Origin: Paragonimus westermani
Taxonomy: Eukaryota; Platyhelminthes; Trematoda; Plagiorchiida; Troglotrematidae
Reading direction: 5' to 3'
Length of the DNA stretch: 64,000 bases
NCBI GenBank assembly: GCA_008508345.1
Contig: QNGE01000770.1
Location: 133,688-197,687, forward strand
In this document: in pieces, positions 11,645 to 24,556 of the stretch
How the letters are laid out: each line of letters opens with the position of its first letter
How positions within the stretch are numbered: position 1 is the first letter of the stretch
Position numbers and translations under genes: made by a program
The notes under the pieces: model-generated
The model's input: the letters and a program-made list of their open reading frames with translations, nothing else
What the model was told of the DNA's origin: nothing
The model's database searches: none

Positions 11645-12038
11645 TCAGTACGACAGACTGCTACGATAGTCGTTTTTAACCGATAAGTCTGCAATAATAG
11701 GCATGATCTTCGTGACCGCGATGTTCCACCGAATGAGCCACAAAAAAGGAAACCATGTGGGGTCTAACTTCCATGACATAAACGACCGTAGTGAATTTGC
11801 CTATGAAACAATGGACGTGAAATTACCATATCTGGGAATGGCGGTATAACGTGTATAATTATACTCAGTAGATTTCACAACATATGCAAGCGTACAGTTC
11901 AGCTCTCAGTACCTCGCTGGGTGGCGGCTGTTAGAGGTGAGGTGGTTGAAACAAAGATTATTACGGTCCGCTCCTAACGTTGCTCTATACTCAATCTACT
12001 TGTGAGTATAGGTGAAAGTTCGAGTGTTAACCGACTCT
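11645..12038. other. No supported gene
   Basis: This is AT-rich sequence after the inverted LTR. I see no open frame worth listing and no clear target-site duplication. Confidence 0.5.
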
Positions 12039-12972
12039 TTAGCACCAGCATACCGAGGCGACCAATACATGTAGGTATTTGATTTTTGTGCTCCCCAAGG
12101 AATATGTAAAAAGTGGTGAGTAATACGAACTCTTAATATCAAAAGTTAACTGCAATGCTTTCTTATACTCAGAGTTCGAAGGAAGAAGGCTATTTGAATT
12201 TCGATTGCACATCATAGCTTTCAAGTGGTTGCGATATACTCTTGTCCGCCTCGCAAGTTCCACTGCGACTGTATGTCAAACAGTCATCAGGCCAATTAAT
12301 CCCACCTAGACCTTTACTAGAAACTGAATAAGGATGACAAGTCAAACTTAAAATACAACTAGTGAATGAGACAGAATGTTTCAACACTGCTTGATCACCC
12401 CGAGTAATTACAATGTCCCGAAAGCATTTTGGACCTTTCTGTCCTAAGTTTGTCTATGGAGCGATTGTGATTGTATTATCAGCTTTCGTTCACATCAAAC
12501 AGATTGGTTAATAAATGTTCACGAGCAACTTTGATCATTTCAGCCGAATCAGTTATTATTGTTAAACACTGGATACCGGCACTAATTGAGGTAACCGTAT
12601 CGTGATAAAATTTCTGCTCTGTATCTTATGAGTCCCTTATGCTATATCAAGACTGTGACCGCCGTTTTATTTAAATCTATGAACAAGTCAGGAACAACAC
12701 GAAGAAGAATACAGCCTCGAGTATCTCAGGAAAATATACCTGTGGTTTGTTTTCTCTCTTTCAGCAGAAGGGTCCTCAGTTCACGTCAACGCTACCTAGT
12801 TCTTGCGAATGCTTGGTTGGCCTAGTACAAAATATAAGGCTATGACTACACCTTCCTTAGAGAAGATTACTTAGTCGAATGTAGGTCAGGTCATGTGTGA
12901 GAACTTTTCACAATCGAATTAATTCGCTTAAACTTACTGTGTTGATAATCAGGGTTTGATTTGATTAGATCG
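12039..12972 (-). CDS. Candidate two-exon gene end, function unknown
   Basis: The upstream exon 12938-12972 (35 nt) lies between AAACAGAATAG and CAACACA|GTAAGT. Its only fully open frame reads DLIKSNPDYQH and leaves one base. The exon at 12039-12268 follows GTTTGACATACAG, takes two bases and reads AVELARRTRVYRNHLKAMM..., ending at TAA 12039-12041. The phases agree. A competing minus-strand frame at 12190-12345 (LGGINWPDDCLTYSRSG...) also looks coding and ends in TAG, so the true frame is in doubt. No family is recognised. Confidence 0.25.
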
Positions 12973-13173
12973 CTATTCTGTTTCTTTTTGTGAGAGTTCC
13001 GTTAGTTCAAGGCTTACAGTTAACAAAGTTGTGTCTGTTGGGTGGAGATGTTTGATTCAATATATATCATGCGGCTTATGAATATCCCTTTAACGAGGAT
13101 CCTCTTTCGTAATTCGTTTCTTCCGAATGGAGATGGTTTTTGTGCATATCTCTGTACATTCCGGCATCCACAG

Positions 13174-14265
13174 CTATATTTGTTTTTCCACCACGTCATA
13201 TGAACTTTGTCCGCCTGTGGGCGGACTGCATCTGACGATGATACGGCAGTTCAATTCAGCTTTGGTATGCTTTGATAGAACAGTATATTTTTGACATGTA
13301 CCTAATCTGGATATCTCAAAAACTTTATAATGCCGTAACAATTTCAACACCGTCACTGGTGAATTATTAACGAACGTTTTATCAAATAAAGTATACTTAC
13401 TTTAAATTTGAGCTTGGAATGTTAATAATATCTAGTTTCCGCCTGTGAAGTTGACGGAGACGGTATTTTAACTAATTTCCTTTTGTCTACCAGTTCGGTC
13501 ACAGTTGTCCGAGTTTAATATGCGTTCACCTGTTCACCTTAACAACTAATTCAAAGCGTTTTCCAAGTAATGGTAGAATAGATTATAACTCCATATAGTG
13601 AGAATGAATTGTTACACTGCACTAATGATGAGTAGTCACCGGGTGGCGCGTATTTAAGAAAATGAAGTAATGTGATAATCTTTGTTTTGAGAACGGCTAT
13701 TTGTAGACCAAAGTGCGTCATAGTTTGGGGCTCACCAATCATAACTCCACGACTTCGACCAACCATTAATGTTCTGGTTGCTCTGAGGCTGTTGATTCTC
13801 CAGTCGTCAACCAGAAGAGTTCTACGCGATTCACATAGCTGAAAAACGTAATCTGACTGCTGCAACATTGTTTTACATTGTCCACTCAATTGCTTTATGT
13901 ATGATCAGCTACCAGAGTGCTTTGAAATCGAAATAAATTCGTAAATGTATCCACCGCTCCTCGTCTTCTCTTTCTGTTAGGTCGCATCTCATATTCAGTT
14001 CGATGTGGTTCACTGTTTGTTATTAGCATCGCATGCTTGATTACTACAGGTAACCGAAGAACTTACAAGAAAGGACAGTGGAGTGTATTCCAACAAGAAG
14101 TGGTGCATTTCACCCATGAGTTCGCAACTGGCCACTCCGGCGTCCTGGAATTATGTCTACGTGCAAAATAGTGTTTATGAACGATACAGCGTTAAAACGT
14201 ACCCACTCTTGTTCAGGGCTCACAACATTGCTGCTTTTTAATGGGTACGGACTGTATGATGAATT
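13174..14265 (-). CDS. Candidate compact five-exon gene, function unknown
   Basis: Minus-strand exons in order: 14224-14265 (42 nt, NSSYSPYPLKSSNV), 14067-14144 (78 nt, DAGVASCELMGEMHHF...), 13736-13838 (103 nt, LCESRRTLLVDDWRINSLRA...), 13401-13431 (31 nt, IINIPSSNL) and 13174-13306 (LGTCQKYTVLSKHTK..., ending VVEKQI and TAG). Donors are GTGAGC, GTAAGT, GTGAGC and GTAAGT. The acceptor before 13838 is strong (ACGTTTTTCAG) and the others are moderate. Intron phases 0, 0, 1 and 2 all agree. The third exon has only one open frame, and it is the one the chain needs. A start could be the ATG at 14117-14115 or lie upstream. The short introns are unusual for a large-genome flatworm. The protein resembles nothing I recognise. 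Confidence 0.38.
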
Positions 14266-17066
14266 CTTGGTATAAGCTATGCATTTAAACTTAGTACCAC
14301 TGTCGTGCAGCCAAACTTTGCAATCACTCTTGAAGACTGCTGATCAGCCCAAACTTGATTCGTTTGGTTTTTTGTGATGTTACCCTTTATCATTTCATGC
14401 GATGTTCCTCAATCATAAAAATTCTCTTACTAATCAAAAAGTGTATTCGTCGAAGAACCAAATCATTGTGTGTCTACGTAGCTTCTTACCTACAAGTTAC
14501 CAACCAGAAAACGGAACGGACATTTGACTTTCACTCTAAAGTACTACTGATTGACGAATATGAATGACTGAATTGACTTACTACATCTGCTGTTTTTGAT
14601 AACTCAATACTTGGACGAGATTGTATCACCAGCTCACCGTCAGTGGAAAAAATCTTGATAATTGGTTAAGTTGGGCGCTCCAAGTAGTGACTTGACCCTG
14701 ACAGTACTGGCCAACATTATTCCTGGTAGTAATTCCCTTGTGACCTTATCAGTGTGCTTATCAGACAGTGAGCCTCTTTCCTATTAATTTGCTGTTAGTG
14801 TGCTAGTCAGGTTTGTCACACTCGAAGTATTCCAGCAGTTGACGAAATGACTGCTGCAACCAGACTTCTCATATATGACATCCTTGAAGTAAAATGCTTT
14901 TTAAAATATTCTCGTGAAACGCATATCTCAGTGCGGTTTTATCATTTACCATATCGACTGTATCCCACCATTATGGAGTTACTGTTGTGTACGCGCCAAG
15001 GCCGCCTGTGTGCCCCACAGTGGTGCCAAGGCTCAAGGTGCGTTTTGATTGACCGCGCCCTCAACGACCAACGCCTCATCCGTTCACGCACTTAAAAATG
15101 ACGCTACCGCTAGCAAATGTGACAATACATTATGTACTTCTACTGGGTCACGTGTTCTCTCTACCGTTATCATTCCCCGTAAGGCTCATTGCTGGTTGAA
15201 CCCGAGTAGTTACCATGCCGCAAGTCGCTGAATTTGTACACATCTGACACAAGTGAATAACTATTCCTGAACAGCCTAGTCTTAACATGTAGTATGCGAA
15301 CTGCGGAGTTACTGTCTTGCAATCTATTGTTTAGTTTACTGTTCCTTGTCCTTGTAGTTCTTTTTGTCAAGGACAGAACAAAGGCAGATCAGCATGGCAT
15401 TTCTTTGTTGCAGTCTATCAGATTCATGTTTGACAAACGAATGAGTATCAAAATCCGTTGTGTTGTTCACGAACTTAAACAATCCAGATGTTCGCGTGAT
15501 TTTGATAGGTGTGCATAAATGGGTCTGCTTTTGCATTGTACCGAAGGACGGCCGAAAGTTCCTGCTTGTTTAAGTCACGGTTACCAAACAACGAGAGATG
15601 AACTACTGATTCCTGATCCCTGGCTGTCCTGCAATGTGACTGAATATTCGAAATATAAATTGAGCGTGCTAAAAATGGCAGACAGACTTTGACATATCTA
15701 ATGGGAAAGAGATATTCGAGTTACGGAACAACCCGCCCCAGGAGTCGTTCTGTTCACGCACGTTTTCTAGCAAAATGAACCATGGAGAACGTCTGGAGAA
15801 CGGTTAGCGTAATTAAAACAACCACATTTTAGAAGGAACCAGCCGGCTGGATTGTTTGCTATTTGTATGCTTGGACCGGATGAATAGTTTGTTCATTTTT
15901 TGTGTATTGATCTTCTCATTGCTAGTCGACAAAATGTGAGAGTTTATAGTTTTACATTTCCTGGTTCACCTGAGATTATTATGTTAAACTTGAGTACTCC
16001 TATCACAACAATGTATCTTGTGTGACCGTCAGAATCTTGGAAGGACAGATGTATTCAACTTGGTTCTTTTGTGATTGACGTAATACTATTTTCTCAGTCG
16101 TCCTGATTTTGACCTACAGGTGAGCATGTTGCACTAAACAGACAAGCATGGAACTGCAAAATTGGCTGGATGCACGCCTAAACAATTGTGATAATGTTGA
16201 TGACTGTAGATCACATGAAGAACAAGCTTGATAAATCTTGGTAAGAAATTTTCCTCACGTTTGGAAATCCCGTAACAGACTAAAGAGTCTTAATAACAGA
16301 ATAGCTGTTTACTTCTTAATAAAATTGCTTTCACCATAGTTTTTATATTTCTTTTCAGAAATTAAGCAACAATTAAGTCCTGCAATAAACTAACAGGTCA
16401 GTTGAATACATTGTGTTCCAGGCGTCTTTGTGCGAAAATCTCACGAAATGTAGCGGGATACTTCAAAACTGTCATACGGCCCTGTAAGACGCTAATTTAC
16501 AGATACGTACATCTTAGTTATTTGGATTAAGAATATATTGTGTGAGTAGAAACTAAGACTTCCGCCCACCAACCCAACACCTATAAGCCATAGGAACATT
16601 TAAACGTACCCTTGTGTAACAAAACAAATAACCTAGATGTTTTTTGAGGAAAAATTGCAGTCCGTTACACATTTTGAAAAAATGACGGGTAATCGAAAGT
16701 GTTTCAACATCTGAACGTGGGAACTGACTTCTTGATTAATCTCTTACGCCGTTATTTCAGCTAAATACCGGCGGAAAGTACATTACCATATAAACAACTA
16801 ACGTCTAGCGTCGCGGTTCTGGTTGAAGCGGATAACTTTGATTGATGAATCACCCGTGCAACCTGACCAGGTTATGGTTCTTACAATATGGAGGCCAGCA
16901 AAACTCTGTTGGTTAGTCCAATATACTTAGTTTTCAAGGCCATTAAAGGCAGTATTTCACTGGTTGACAATGCAACTATCATAGAACTTCGTTCACCATT
17001 CGGTTTTGCGATTGTACTGAGTTCAGGTGACTAGTTGAGTAGTGAACTGCTTCTTATTGCAATGGA
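14266..17066. other. No firm gene; two short exon-like segments
   Basis: On the plus strand, 16098-16119 (22 nt) lies between TATTTTCTCAG and CTACAG|GTGAGC. Also on the plus strand, 16422-16483 (62 nt) lies between TTGTGTTCCAG and CCCT|GTAAGA and reads ASLCENLTKCSGILQNCHTA in one frame. They can be joined in phase but not convincingly to the gene that follows. Another strong acceptor (TTTCTTTTCAG) ends at 16359. The rest shows nothing. Confidence 0.4.
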
Positions 17067-18279
17067 ATGAAGAAACTTTTGCTGAAATGGATGCAGAATT
17101 CTGCGTCACCAGAGTGTGGTATTGCTGCTGAAGTGCACAAACCACCAGTTTCTCTAGCCGCTAGGTAAGTCCTGCTTGCATTAACAGTCCAGGCCGTACA
17201 TTCAGCGGTCTATGACGTCACTCTATCACAAGATTTTTGTCACTTTCTTCTTATTTTCTGTGGTCAAAAGCCAATGTTCGTGAACTTGCCTGTGCTCTGG
17301 AATTAGTTATTCCTAACGATCCAACCGATTTTCTGTCCCTCATCTAATTGTTTGTTGTAAAACCGATTCCTGTTGTCGAAAATATAGCACTTGCGAGTCT
17401 CTTCGACATAAATACATCTGCTACTTTTAACTTCCTTACTGCTCATCTGGATTTTAGTTTATGCTTGCTACGCATCCTATGTAAGTGGAGATGATCGTAC
17501 AATAATTTACAGATAATTGACTCACCCAGTACCTTCATGTTTCTTTCTTGTTTTTAATTGACTGAAGCCATAAAGTCATGTACTCGATGTATTATCAGAC
17601 ACCAGATTGTTAACGGTGAGTTTCAGAGGAGTGTCACAAAAGTTAGCACGAAGAAACTATGTAACCACCTTCAATATGCTGAGATTACTGATAGGACTTG
17701 GTTCTTCCCAACAGTGTCGAAAAGTCAATTGAGCATGTTGCGCGTAACCGAATAAAAGTGGACTGGACTGGTAATATTCTTTTCTTGCTTGGGTGTATCC
17801 ATCTTCTATTCCGTGCAGTCGAAACTCTTATTATCAACACATACGTGTAGTACGAAAGTATTACAGACAGTCTTGACTAGATCTACAGCTCACAACTACA
17901 AGTTCCTCTGTCCTCCAACTATATCTTAAATAACAAGAGGCCGGTGGGTATAGGAGCATCTTTAAATGAACTCTGACTTCCATCTTCATTCTACCTCAGT
18001 GGAATCCAGGTATTGCCTAGTGCATCGTCGCGTATTTTGGTACATTAACTCCTTTTTTCACGTTGGTTTTTCGTTAACCTTCACCGATTCCCACTACAGG
18101 TCACATCCAGAATTCACCCTTGGGTGAGTGTAGAAACATTACTCACTCTAGTCATTGCCAGCGTTTCTGCAAAACCGTTTTCTTCCCAAGGCCTTATTTC
18201 AAAAACTCGGACTACTGACAAGCCATCAGAGTCGGCCCGCTGCATCGATTTGAGAATTTACATGTTCATATACCCATAA
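17067..18279 (+). CDS. Candidate micro-exon-type gene, five exons
   Basis: Exons: 17067-17164 (ATG at 17067; the exon may begin earlier; MKKLLLKWMQNSASPECG..., donor CTAG|GTAAGT), 17458-17480 (23 nt, acceptor GGATTTTAG, donor GTAAGT), 17568-17615 (48 nt, pyrimidine-rich acceptor, donor AACG|GTGAGT, IKSCTRCIIRHQIVN), 18100-18123 (24 nt, acceptor GATTCCCACTACAG, donor GTGAGT, HIQNSPL) and 18191-18279 (acceptor TTTTCTTCCCAAG, ISKTRTTDKPSESARC..., TAA). Phases run 2, 1, 1, 1. Exons 1 and 3 each have a single open frame, and the 23-nt exon is exactly the length needed to link them. The protein would be about 93 residues. Flatworm micro-exon genes use many short phase-conserving exons to make variant secreted proteins. 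A signal peptide is not obvious here. Chance remains possible. Confidence 0.35.
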
Positions 18280-18458
18280 AAATTGTGTTCATGTGAGCAA
18301 CACTATTTTGAAGGAAAGTAATTTTGAAAACGGTGGTGGTCATACAATACCGACTTAACACATAACGTTATGTGCGAACTTGTTCGGGTAAAACGGTCCT
18401 ACAGCTTCTTTCTTATTTTCCTTGCATCTTTACTCATTAACTCATTAAAAAAGAAAAT

Positions 18459-18737
18459 ATGAACAGACAAGCAAAATATCGTGACGCCCAATTATTTGGG
18501 CAAACTACACTGGAAAAGTGGACGCTTTTCGACATCCCGTATCAAAGTCATCTAAAAGTATTGGATGGTATTAGGATTTTGTCGCGAAACTTCGTTTACC
18601 CCTTTCCTGCCACCAACCACTCACACAGGCTTAAGGTCACCATTTGTCACCATTGGAAACATACAGATCCTCACGTGAATTTGTCAGAATGTAATCACAA
18701 GATTTCGATATATCAGAGGTTCACTGAAACATTCTAA
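18459..18737 (+). CDS. Candidate 92-codon ORF with downstream poly(A) signal
   Basis: The frame starts at ATG 18459 and reads MNRQAKYRDAQLFGQTTLEK, ending in a run that includes HHWKHTDPHVNLSECNHK before TAA at 18735-18737. AATAAA follows at about 18892. A long pyrimidine tract at 18410-18445 precedes the start, so it could also be a terminal exon. No domain is recognised. An ORF of this length can arise by chance. Confidence 0.22.
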   Translation: MNRQAKYRDAQLFGQTTLEKWTLFDIPYQSHLKVLDGIRILSRNFVYPFPATNHSHRLKVTICHHWKHTDPHVNLSECNHKISIYQRFTETF

Positions 18738-18897
18738 TGACTGAGGACCAGCGTTGTTGTGCAGTTGTGTCGGTTTTCAGATGAAAACCCTTCATATATA
18801 TACTTGATAACAATCAGGAATACGACCGGAAACTCGATTAGATAAAATTACCAGGTGTTCACACAAGGAAATATCCTCTATCTGATCCTGAATAAAA

Positions 18898-21800
18898 ATT
18901 CACTCTCAAGGACTAACCAGCCATGATCTCATTGGACGCAGAGGACCTCCAATGTTGTGTGGGGTACTATAAACGTAATCCTAAAAACAATTCTAAAGTT
19001 GGTTTGGGCGCATTTTATGTCACTCGTGTGGTATGGACTTCTTGCTAATTTGAAAAATTGTTCTCAGCTATACATAGAATTTGAGGACAGGGTGAATGCA
19101 CGTTCTACTGGAACAATGCTGTCACTGTTTTCTCTAATGTCTTGCCTTGTTTTTTCACAATTCGTGGTTCGTGCACAATTGGTTGGGGTTTAGCTTGAAG
19201 TGTCGATGTTAAATGACACACCTACACTTTGGTTAAGGCTCAACTTACTAAAGCTGAATGAGTTATGAGAGTTGCAGCGTTTCCATCTCCTCGGAAAGCC
19301 TCTATCAAAATGATTACATTATGAGATTCTTTGGAATTAGTTGTCAAACAAAACATCTTGATCCGTTTGTTATGCGTGTGTGGAAAGACCATTATTGGGA
19401 TGGATGGGTTCGAGGGTCAACTATGATCATCCATGATGCCCAATTGCTGGTAGTGTTTTTGTGTTTGTGAGCGTACGCATATGTCCAGCTACTCTGGCAT
19501 AGTGGCCAGGAATGCACATTCTTTTATTTCAGTAGATTACACTGACTAGTACTTCACTGTTTTCTTAATCAATTGTATCATCTATACCAAAGGAGAGTAG
19601 CCAGATAAAAAATGTTGAGCTCATTAGATTAAACATCAAGCCAATGATTGTGTAGATGCGCTGAACAGTAGGGTACGAACATCTAAGTGTATGGTGGACG
19701 TGTATTGACAACCGCAGTACTATTGTCTTCTCCATGCAGAAGAAAATGGCTAAAAAGTTTTTCTCAAACAAAAAAGCAGGTGACCGTGACCTATAGCCGA
19801 CAATCCATAATGGTCAGAATACTTCCGGTATAACTGAAAAGCCTGATGTGGCTTCACACACATTCAGTACGCTCAGCCCTTATCACACTGAGTAACCGAT
19901 GTCCTGTTCACCCGTGACCCCGGACTGGATAAGTCTTTCACTGCCAAACGAGTCAGCTTGACGAGCCACTGGCTCCAAGTATGGTCCTCAGGGAGACAAA
20001 ATCTTCTGCTGACTAGGAGGTCAGGCATTTTTAAGTCAACTACTCAGTGTTAGGTACACTTGTCAGTCGGGATATGCCTTTCAACTCATGACGCTGTCCG
20101 TCGGAAAATTGAGTGCTTTTGTACAGGTAACTAAAGGCAAGCAAACAAAATCCTGGAGGTCACAATTCACGACACCAATATGTTATCCAACTAAGTCTTT
20201 CGCAATGTGATATCGACTTCAGATCTTAGGAGGACTTAGTCATGGACTGAACCATCCAGATTAATACAACCCGACGGGGCACAAACGACCCATAAGAGTT
20301 GATGTGGCTACGGGACGTTACAACGAATACGGTTGCAAGTGCGCCGGAAGTGTTTCGTCATCATTCTGCTCGTGGTATACAGTCAGCAAATAGACGACAA
20401 ATACTTTAGGTGCAATTAAGTCGTGCCAGTTGTACGTATTCTCCTACCACCATCAAAATAGTACAATCTAGTTGCTGATGAATGATATGAGGTTTGGTTA
20501 AGTTGAAGAAGAGCGGTAGATGCATTTGTTCAAACCCTTCGAATTCAGGCTGACTTTCCAGGTAGACCCTTTTGAACAGAAGCCCTAGACTCCACCGTTG
20601 CTTTTGTTGGAGCTCGTTAGCCCAGTATATCCCTGCCACGTGTGCTGACCTAGCAGGTTTAATAAGAACAAAGAACTTGAGTTGTGTTGGAAGTCCTAGC
20701 CGCGGAGTTATAGGCTGAAGGTAACGCAAAGTAGCCGGGCCTTTCTTCGAGACAAACGGGCAGTCTAATCATTCCACACACAAAAAAGTAGTTGAGACTT
20801 TGGAAGTGATAATTCAGTCGCGTCTAACGTGATACCAAGGAAGATGTGGCCAACACGTTTACCTCACGGAAACGTGTTTGAAATTCTAATCTCAGCCGTA
20901 GCAAGGATATGCGCTACTGACAAGCTTTGATAGGAGCAAAACTCGAGTCCATTGATTATTTCCGAGGAACACAAAACTCAGGCGATAACAGCCTTTCCTC
21001 TGATAACCTTCCTGTGATTGTAGTGACAAGTGGCTTTCCGTGAAGGATGTATTCATCTATGACATTGTGGTGCACCAGAATGTACTTATAGCGCTCACTT
21101 TTACACAACAGGACGTCGCTTCAGCACACTTTGACATCGGTGAATACGATACTATTTCAGTATTATGGTTCATCCCTGCGTCAAAACAATACCAACGCGT
21201 AAAACCGGTTTATCGGGAAAAAAACTGTTTTGACTAGTGTGGCTAACAAACCAAATGTTCGACCCATTTACTAGCTGTTCTATGTGTGCTTACTTCACCA
21301 GTTCACTATCAAGCGTTGGCACAGCATGAATTGGGGTTTACAAAGATTGACGATGCGGTCTGGAGCTTTCAATCTAGGCAGAAGTCTAAGACTTTGCAGT
21401 GTGTGATGACAGACATGGCAGTAAGGTCATCTGTTCTGTAAATGCTATCTATCTCGAGGGTGCGGTGACCTCAGCCACGTTGGATAATGTGATTAGAGGG
21501 ATTTACTATTGCCTCCCTGATTAGCTATTCATGGTGTATACATATTTCGACAAGCATGCACCGGCAGTAGGTCACATACGCGAGTGTTTCGTTAAGATCG
21601 CTTTTCTAACTGAAGGCGTACCGTAATCTGACCACATGGTTTGACCGAGTATCGGACTGTCTCTCTACACATTGCTAGAAGTCTTCACCTCTCTCCATCC
21701 TCGTTATCAATCTCACATATGTGCTTATGTAAATCCATCGACACACATTTTAGCCTGGAGTGTAAAAAGGAACTATGTGCACTATCATTCGGACATGACT

Positions 21801-22961
21801 GTGACCTCATTGGGAAGTATCCCACTGGGTTGATGGTTACTGTTAATAATGGAATTCAATCTATATCTTTACTAAATCGGTCATTCCTTTATCGGTATAA
21901 TGACGAAACTAAACGCAACATCGTTTCATCCGTAGTGCTGACAGTACACATACGATCACATCTTTTTACAAGTCAAGTTCGCACAACCAACAGTTAATTA
22001 AAAAAAACGCACAACCAATAAACGGCGTTCGAATGATGTGCCTATGCCGACTGCGACACAGCAAAACACTATACACCCATGATTTGAAGATGAAACTAGA
22101 AGAGTGAGGTGAGAATTCTACAGTGTACGATTGTTCTTCTTCACATATTTTCCTTCTTACCTTGGTTGTTGTAAATATGAGATGAGCTGCAGTGCCAAAT
22201 GTTTGATAACCTGGTGTGTTTATCCATCCGATGTAAACTCACAGTAAGGTAGGACAGTTTTTGAGCGACATTTTGGATTCCATACAAACTACAACACATT
22301 CTTTTAGTTATATTGTTGTATATTGTCTGTGAACGAATGCATTTATCCTTCAATTTTGTTGAGAGTTAACGAATCGTCTGATTTCAAAATTTTGATGTCT
22401 GAAACAAGTAAAACCCCGGTTTACTTAAAAAACTACCATACGAAAAGGGTGAGACTAGTGTTCACCCGTGACACTCTTCTAACTCCTGTTCTGAGTGAGT
22501 TCTGTTAACAAACAGTCACTGAATGAATTAATGTGTGCATTTGAGAAGTGTGTCACGTGCTCTATCTCAATGTGACCATCTGATGCGTGGGATGAGGTTG
22601 ATTATATGTATTCTAGGTCGCAAAGTGCGCTTCTGTTACCCTCAGTCGTCTGTTCACACAGTCTTCCGCCTACGTCGTAGACTTTCACAACAAAGGAACA
22701 CAAACAACCAGTACTGTACTAGCAGACTTCCCCGATTATGATCTGTCGGTAGATACGGTCTCTTGTCACTGGAAACTAGTAACAACCAAGCTCCCTAGTT
22801 GTTTTGCCGCTCGTCCCGACATCCAACCTCCTGCCACCTTCTGAGAAATCACTAATGGAGTAATTGTACTTCAGCACCAATCGCAACTAGTTAGGGAACT
22901 TTGACTTGGCTAGGGAAAACTTGAAATTAATCACAGATTTTACTGATAAGTCGTTTGGCAG
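18898..22961. other. No supported gene; unassigned ORFs
   Basis: The longest frame is 107 codons on the minus strand at 20406-20729, in a locally GC-richer block that reads like old repeat sequence. I cannot assign it to a family. Near 22163-22274 the minus strand has an ATG segment ending at a GTGAGT donor and a short segment ending CCAAG|GTAAGA, too weak to join. Confidence 0.4.
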
Positions 22962-23067
22962 GTTTGATAATTCAGAAGAGGCTCAGTTGCGGAAACTCCG
23001 GACTCCGTCTGAATTCGAACCAGTGAGAGAAACAACATGTCCAACCAGGGCAAGCGCTCAAAGAAAG
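22962..23067 (+). CDS. Candidate internal exon, function unknown
   Basis: TCGTTTGGCAG precedes one base and then FDNSEEAQLRKLRTPSEFEP, continuing VRETTCPTRASAQRK to the donor AAAG|GTATGG. The frame stays open upstream to 22891, so the exon could be longer. The residues are charged and ordinary for a soluble protein. No partner exon was found. Confidence 0.25.
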
Positions 23068-23521
23068 GTATGGAATCTGCGCAACATTTACGGTACTGTT
23101 CCGACGACATTAAAACCTCGTTCCAGTTCCATTCTGGCCACAAAACGACTCTATTTTAAAGCCAATAATTTCTCTCATTTCGTAATTTTCTTCACTTTCA
23201 TGTGTACGCATGATGTTTACGTTCCGAAGTCTTTGACACAACAATCTGCTTGACTTAGTGGAATAAGTCAGAGAATCTCACCTTATCAAATTGGACCAAT
23301 TCTTTGTTGTTTTCAGTGATGACACTCAACTCAACCATAAACTAGTTTCCACACCCCTAATAAAAGTTGGTAGTAAACATCTCGAAAATGGATTCACTAT
23401 ATACTTTTCTGTTGTACGATGTGAGCAAAAGCGTTCACGCGCTGTTATAATTTTGCGTAAACAGCTGACATAGAGCAGGAAACACCGTGATGAATTTTGA
23501 AAGTAAGGGTCTTCGACCGAT

Positions 23522-23952
23522 TTAGTAAGAGCGAAGATAAGTAAACCTGAGCCAGGGGCCTACACAATGCAATTTCTGACGATAAAATAGTGAATGCACG
23601 TCGCACTGAATTTTGTCCACTGAATTTTGGCGGTCACTTGTGGCGTTTCGTCCAAGTGAATAGTTCAGGAAAACATTCTCCATATACTGTTCTTTTTAAT
23701 TACTCAACGCCGGTCTCAGTTACAAAATGTCATCCGGAATATTCGTAACAGAGTATTCGCAAAAGTTCAATAGTTGTGAGAAACCTATCACTAAAGCGCT
23801 AGGTGCAAATTTATTATGATCAGCAGGCGAATGATGTCAGTGAATAAATAATACCGTTGACTCACATTTTCCTTGGTAACAGTAGATTTTGAAGTTTTTA
23901 AAAATTGGTTCAACTTAGAATCTTGATCATGATAGCCACTTTCAAAAACATG
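23522..23952 (-). CDS. Candidate two-exon gene end, function unknown
   Basis: The minus-strand exon 23866-23952 follows a pyrimidine-rich stretch ending GGCTGTCTGAG. It reads HVFESGYHDQDSKLNQFLKT, then SKSTVTKEN, and ends at the donor AAAT|GTGAGT in phase 0. Exon 23522-23686 follows AAAAAGAACAG, starts in phase 0 and reads YMENVFLNYSLGRNATSDRQ..., ending FTYLRSY and TAA at 23524-23522. It has one N-glycosylation-type NAT motif and two cysteines. The second acceptor has a poor pyrimidine tract. The first exon has no in-frame start, so more exons would be needed upstream. No family is recognised. Confidence 0.3.
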
Positions 23953-24267
23953 CTCAGACAGCCACGGTAACACAGGGGTGAAACATATATGAGTGAACGG
24001 AATTATCTGAATAAATGGGAATAGCCCCCATTGATGGAGACTTTTGAATTTAGGCCAGTTTTGGCAATTAGTGTGATCTTGCTTTCCGAGTTGAGTTGTA
24101 CCTGGCTGAAAACTATTTGTTATTGTGGCGTATGAATATATGGAACGCGAGCTGGGCTCTTAAGTTTATGTCTATGAGGTTGATGAGCTGATCCTAGCAC
24201 AATGAGCTCATGGAGCTTCAATGAGCGTTCATTAGGAAGTATTTCTGGGAAATGTGCATGTTCCCAG

Positions 24268-24446
24268 TGGACCAATCAGCTAACGGATTTATAGCTCCGG
24301 TTGTAATGTTGAACTATCGAACAGGAAATCAGGTTACAATTTCTGGTAGGGTGGAAGCTGGAAGCAGAACGATCGATAGTCGGTTGGCAGAAATTGTTTG
24401 TGGACCAAACAAAAATCATGCTTCTTTCCACGAGCACTTACAGTAG
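24268..24446 (+). CDS. Candidate terminal exon with poly(A) signal
   Basis: Acceptor TGTGCATGTTCCCAG is followed by two bases and DQSANGFIAPVVMLNYRTGN, ending FHEHLQ and TAG at 24444-24446. AATAAA follows at 24557-24562, about 110 bases after the stop, which is the usual distance. The internal VTISGRVEAGSRTIDSRLA looks like an ordinary globular segment. No domain is recognised and no upstream exon was joined. Confidence 0.33.
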
Positions 24447-24556
24447 GCTACTTTTGTTCCCATAAACGAGTGCGGAAACTCGAGGTCACAAAATGTCTTC
24501 TCTAAAGCCTAGTTTATTATAATTATATAAAATCCACCCATCACTATTTGTACTTG

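Noticed and set aside
1810..15665. Shared AAATATAAATTGAGCG at about 1822 and 15650
   Set aside because: One 16-base AT-rich match in 64 kb is near chance, and the flanks do not align.
17233..17347. Alternative second exon (AAG| at 17232, SKANVRELACALELV..., TAA) for the 17067 gene
   Set aside because: It is in phase, but the intron would be only 68 bases with a weak tract. The chain through 17458-18279 uses stronger sites. I could not exclude it.
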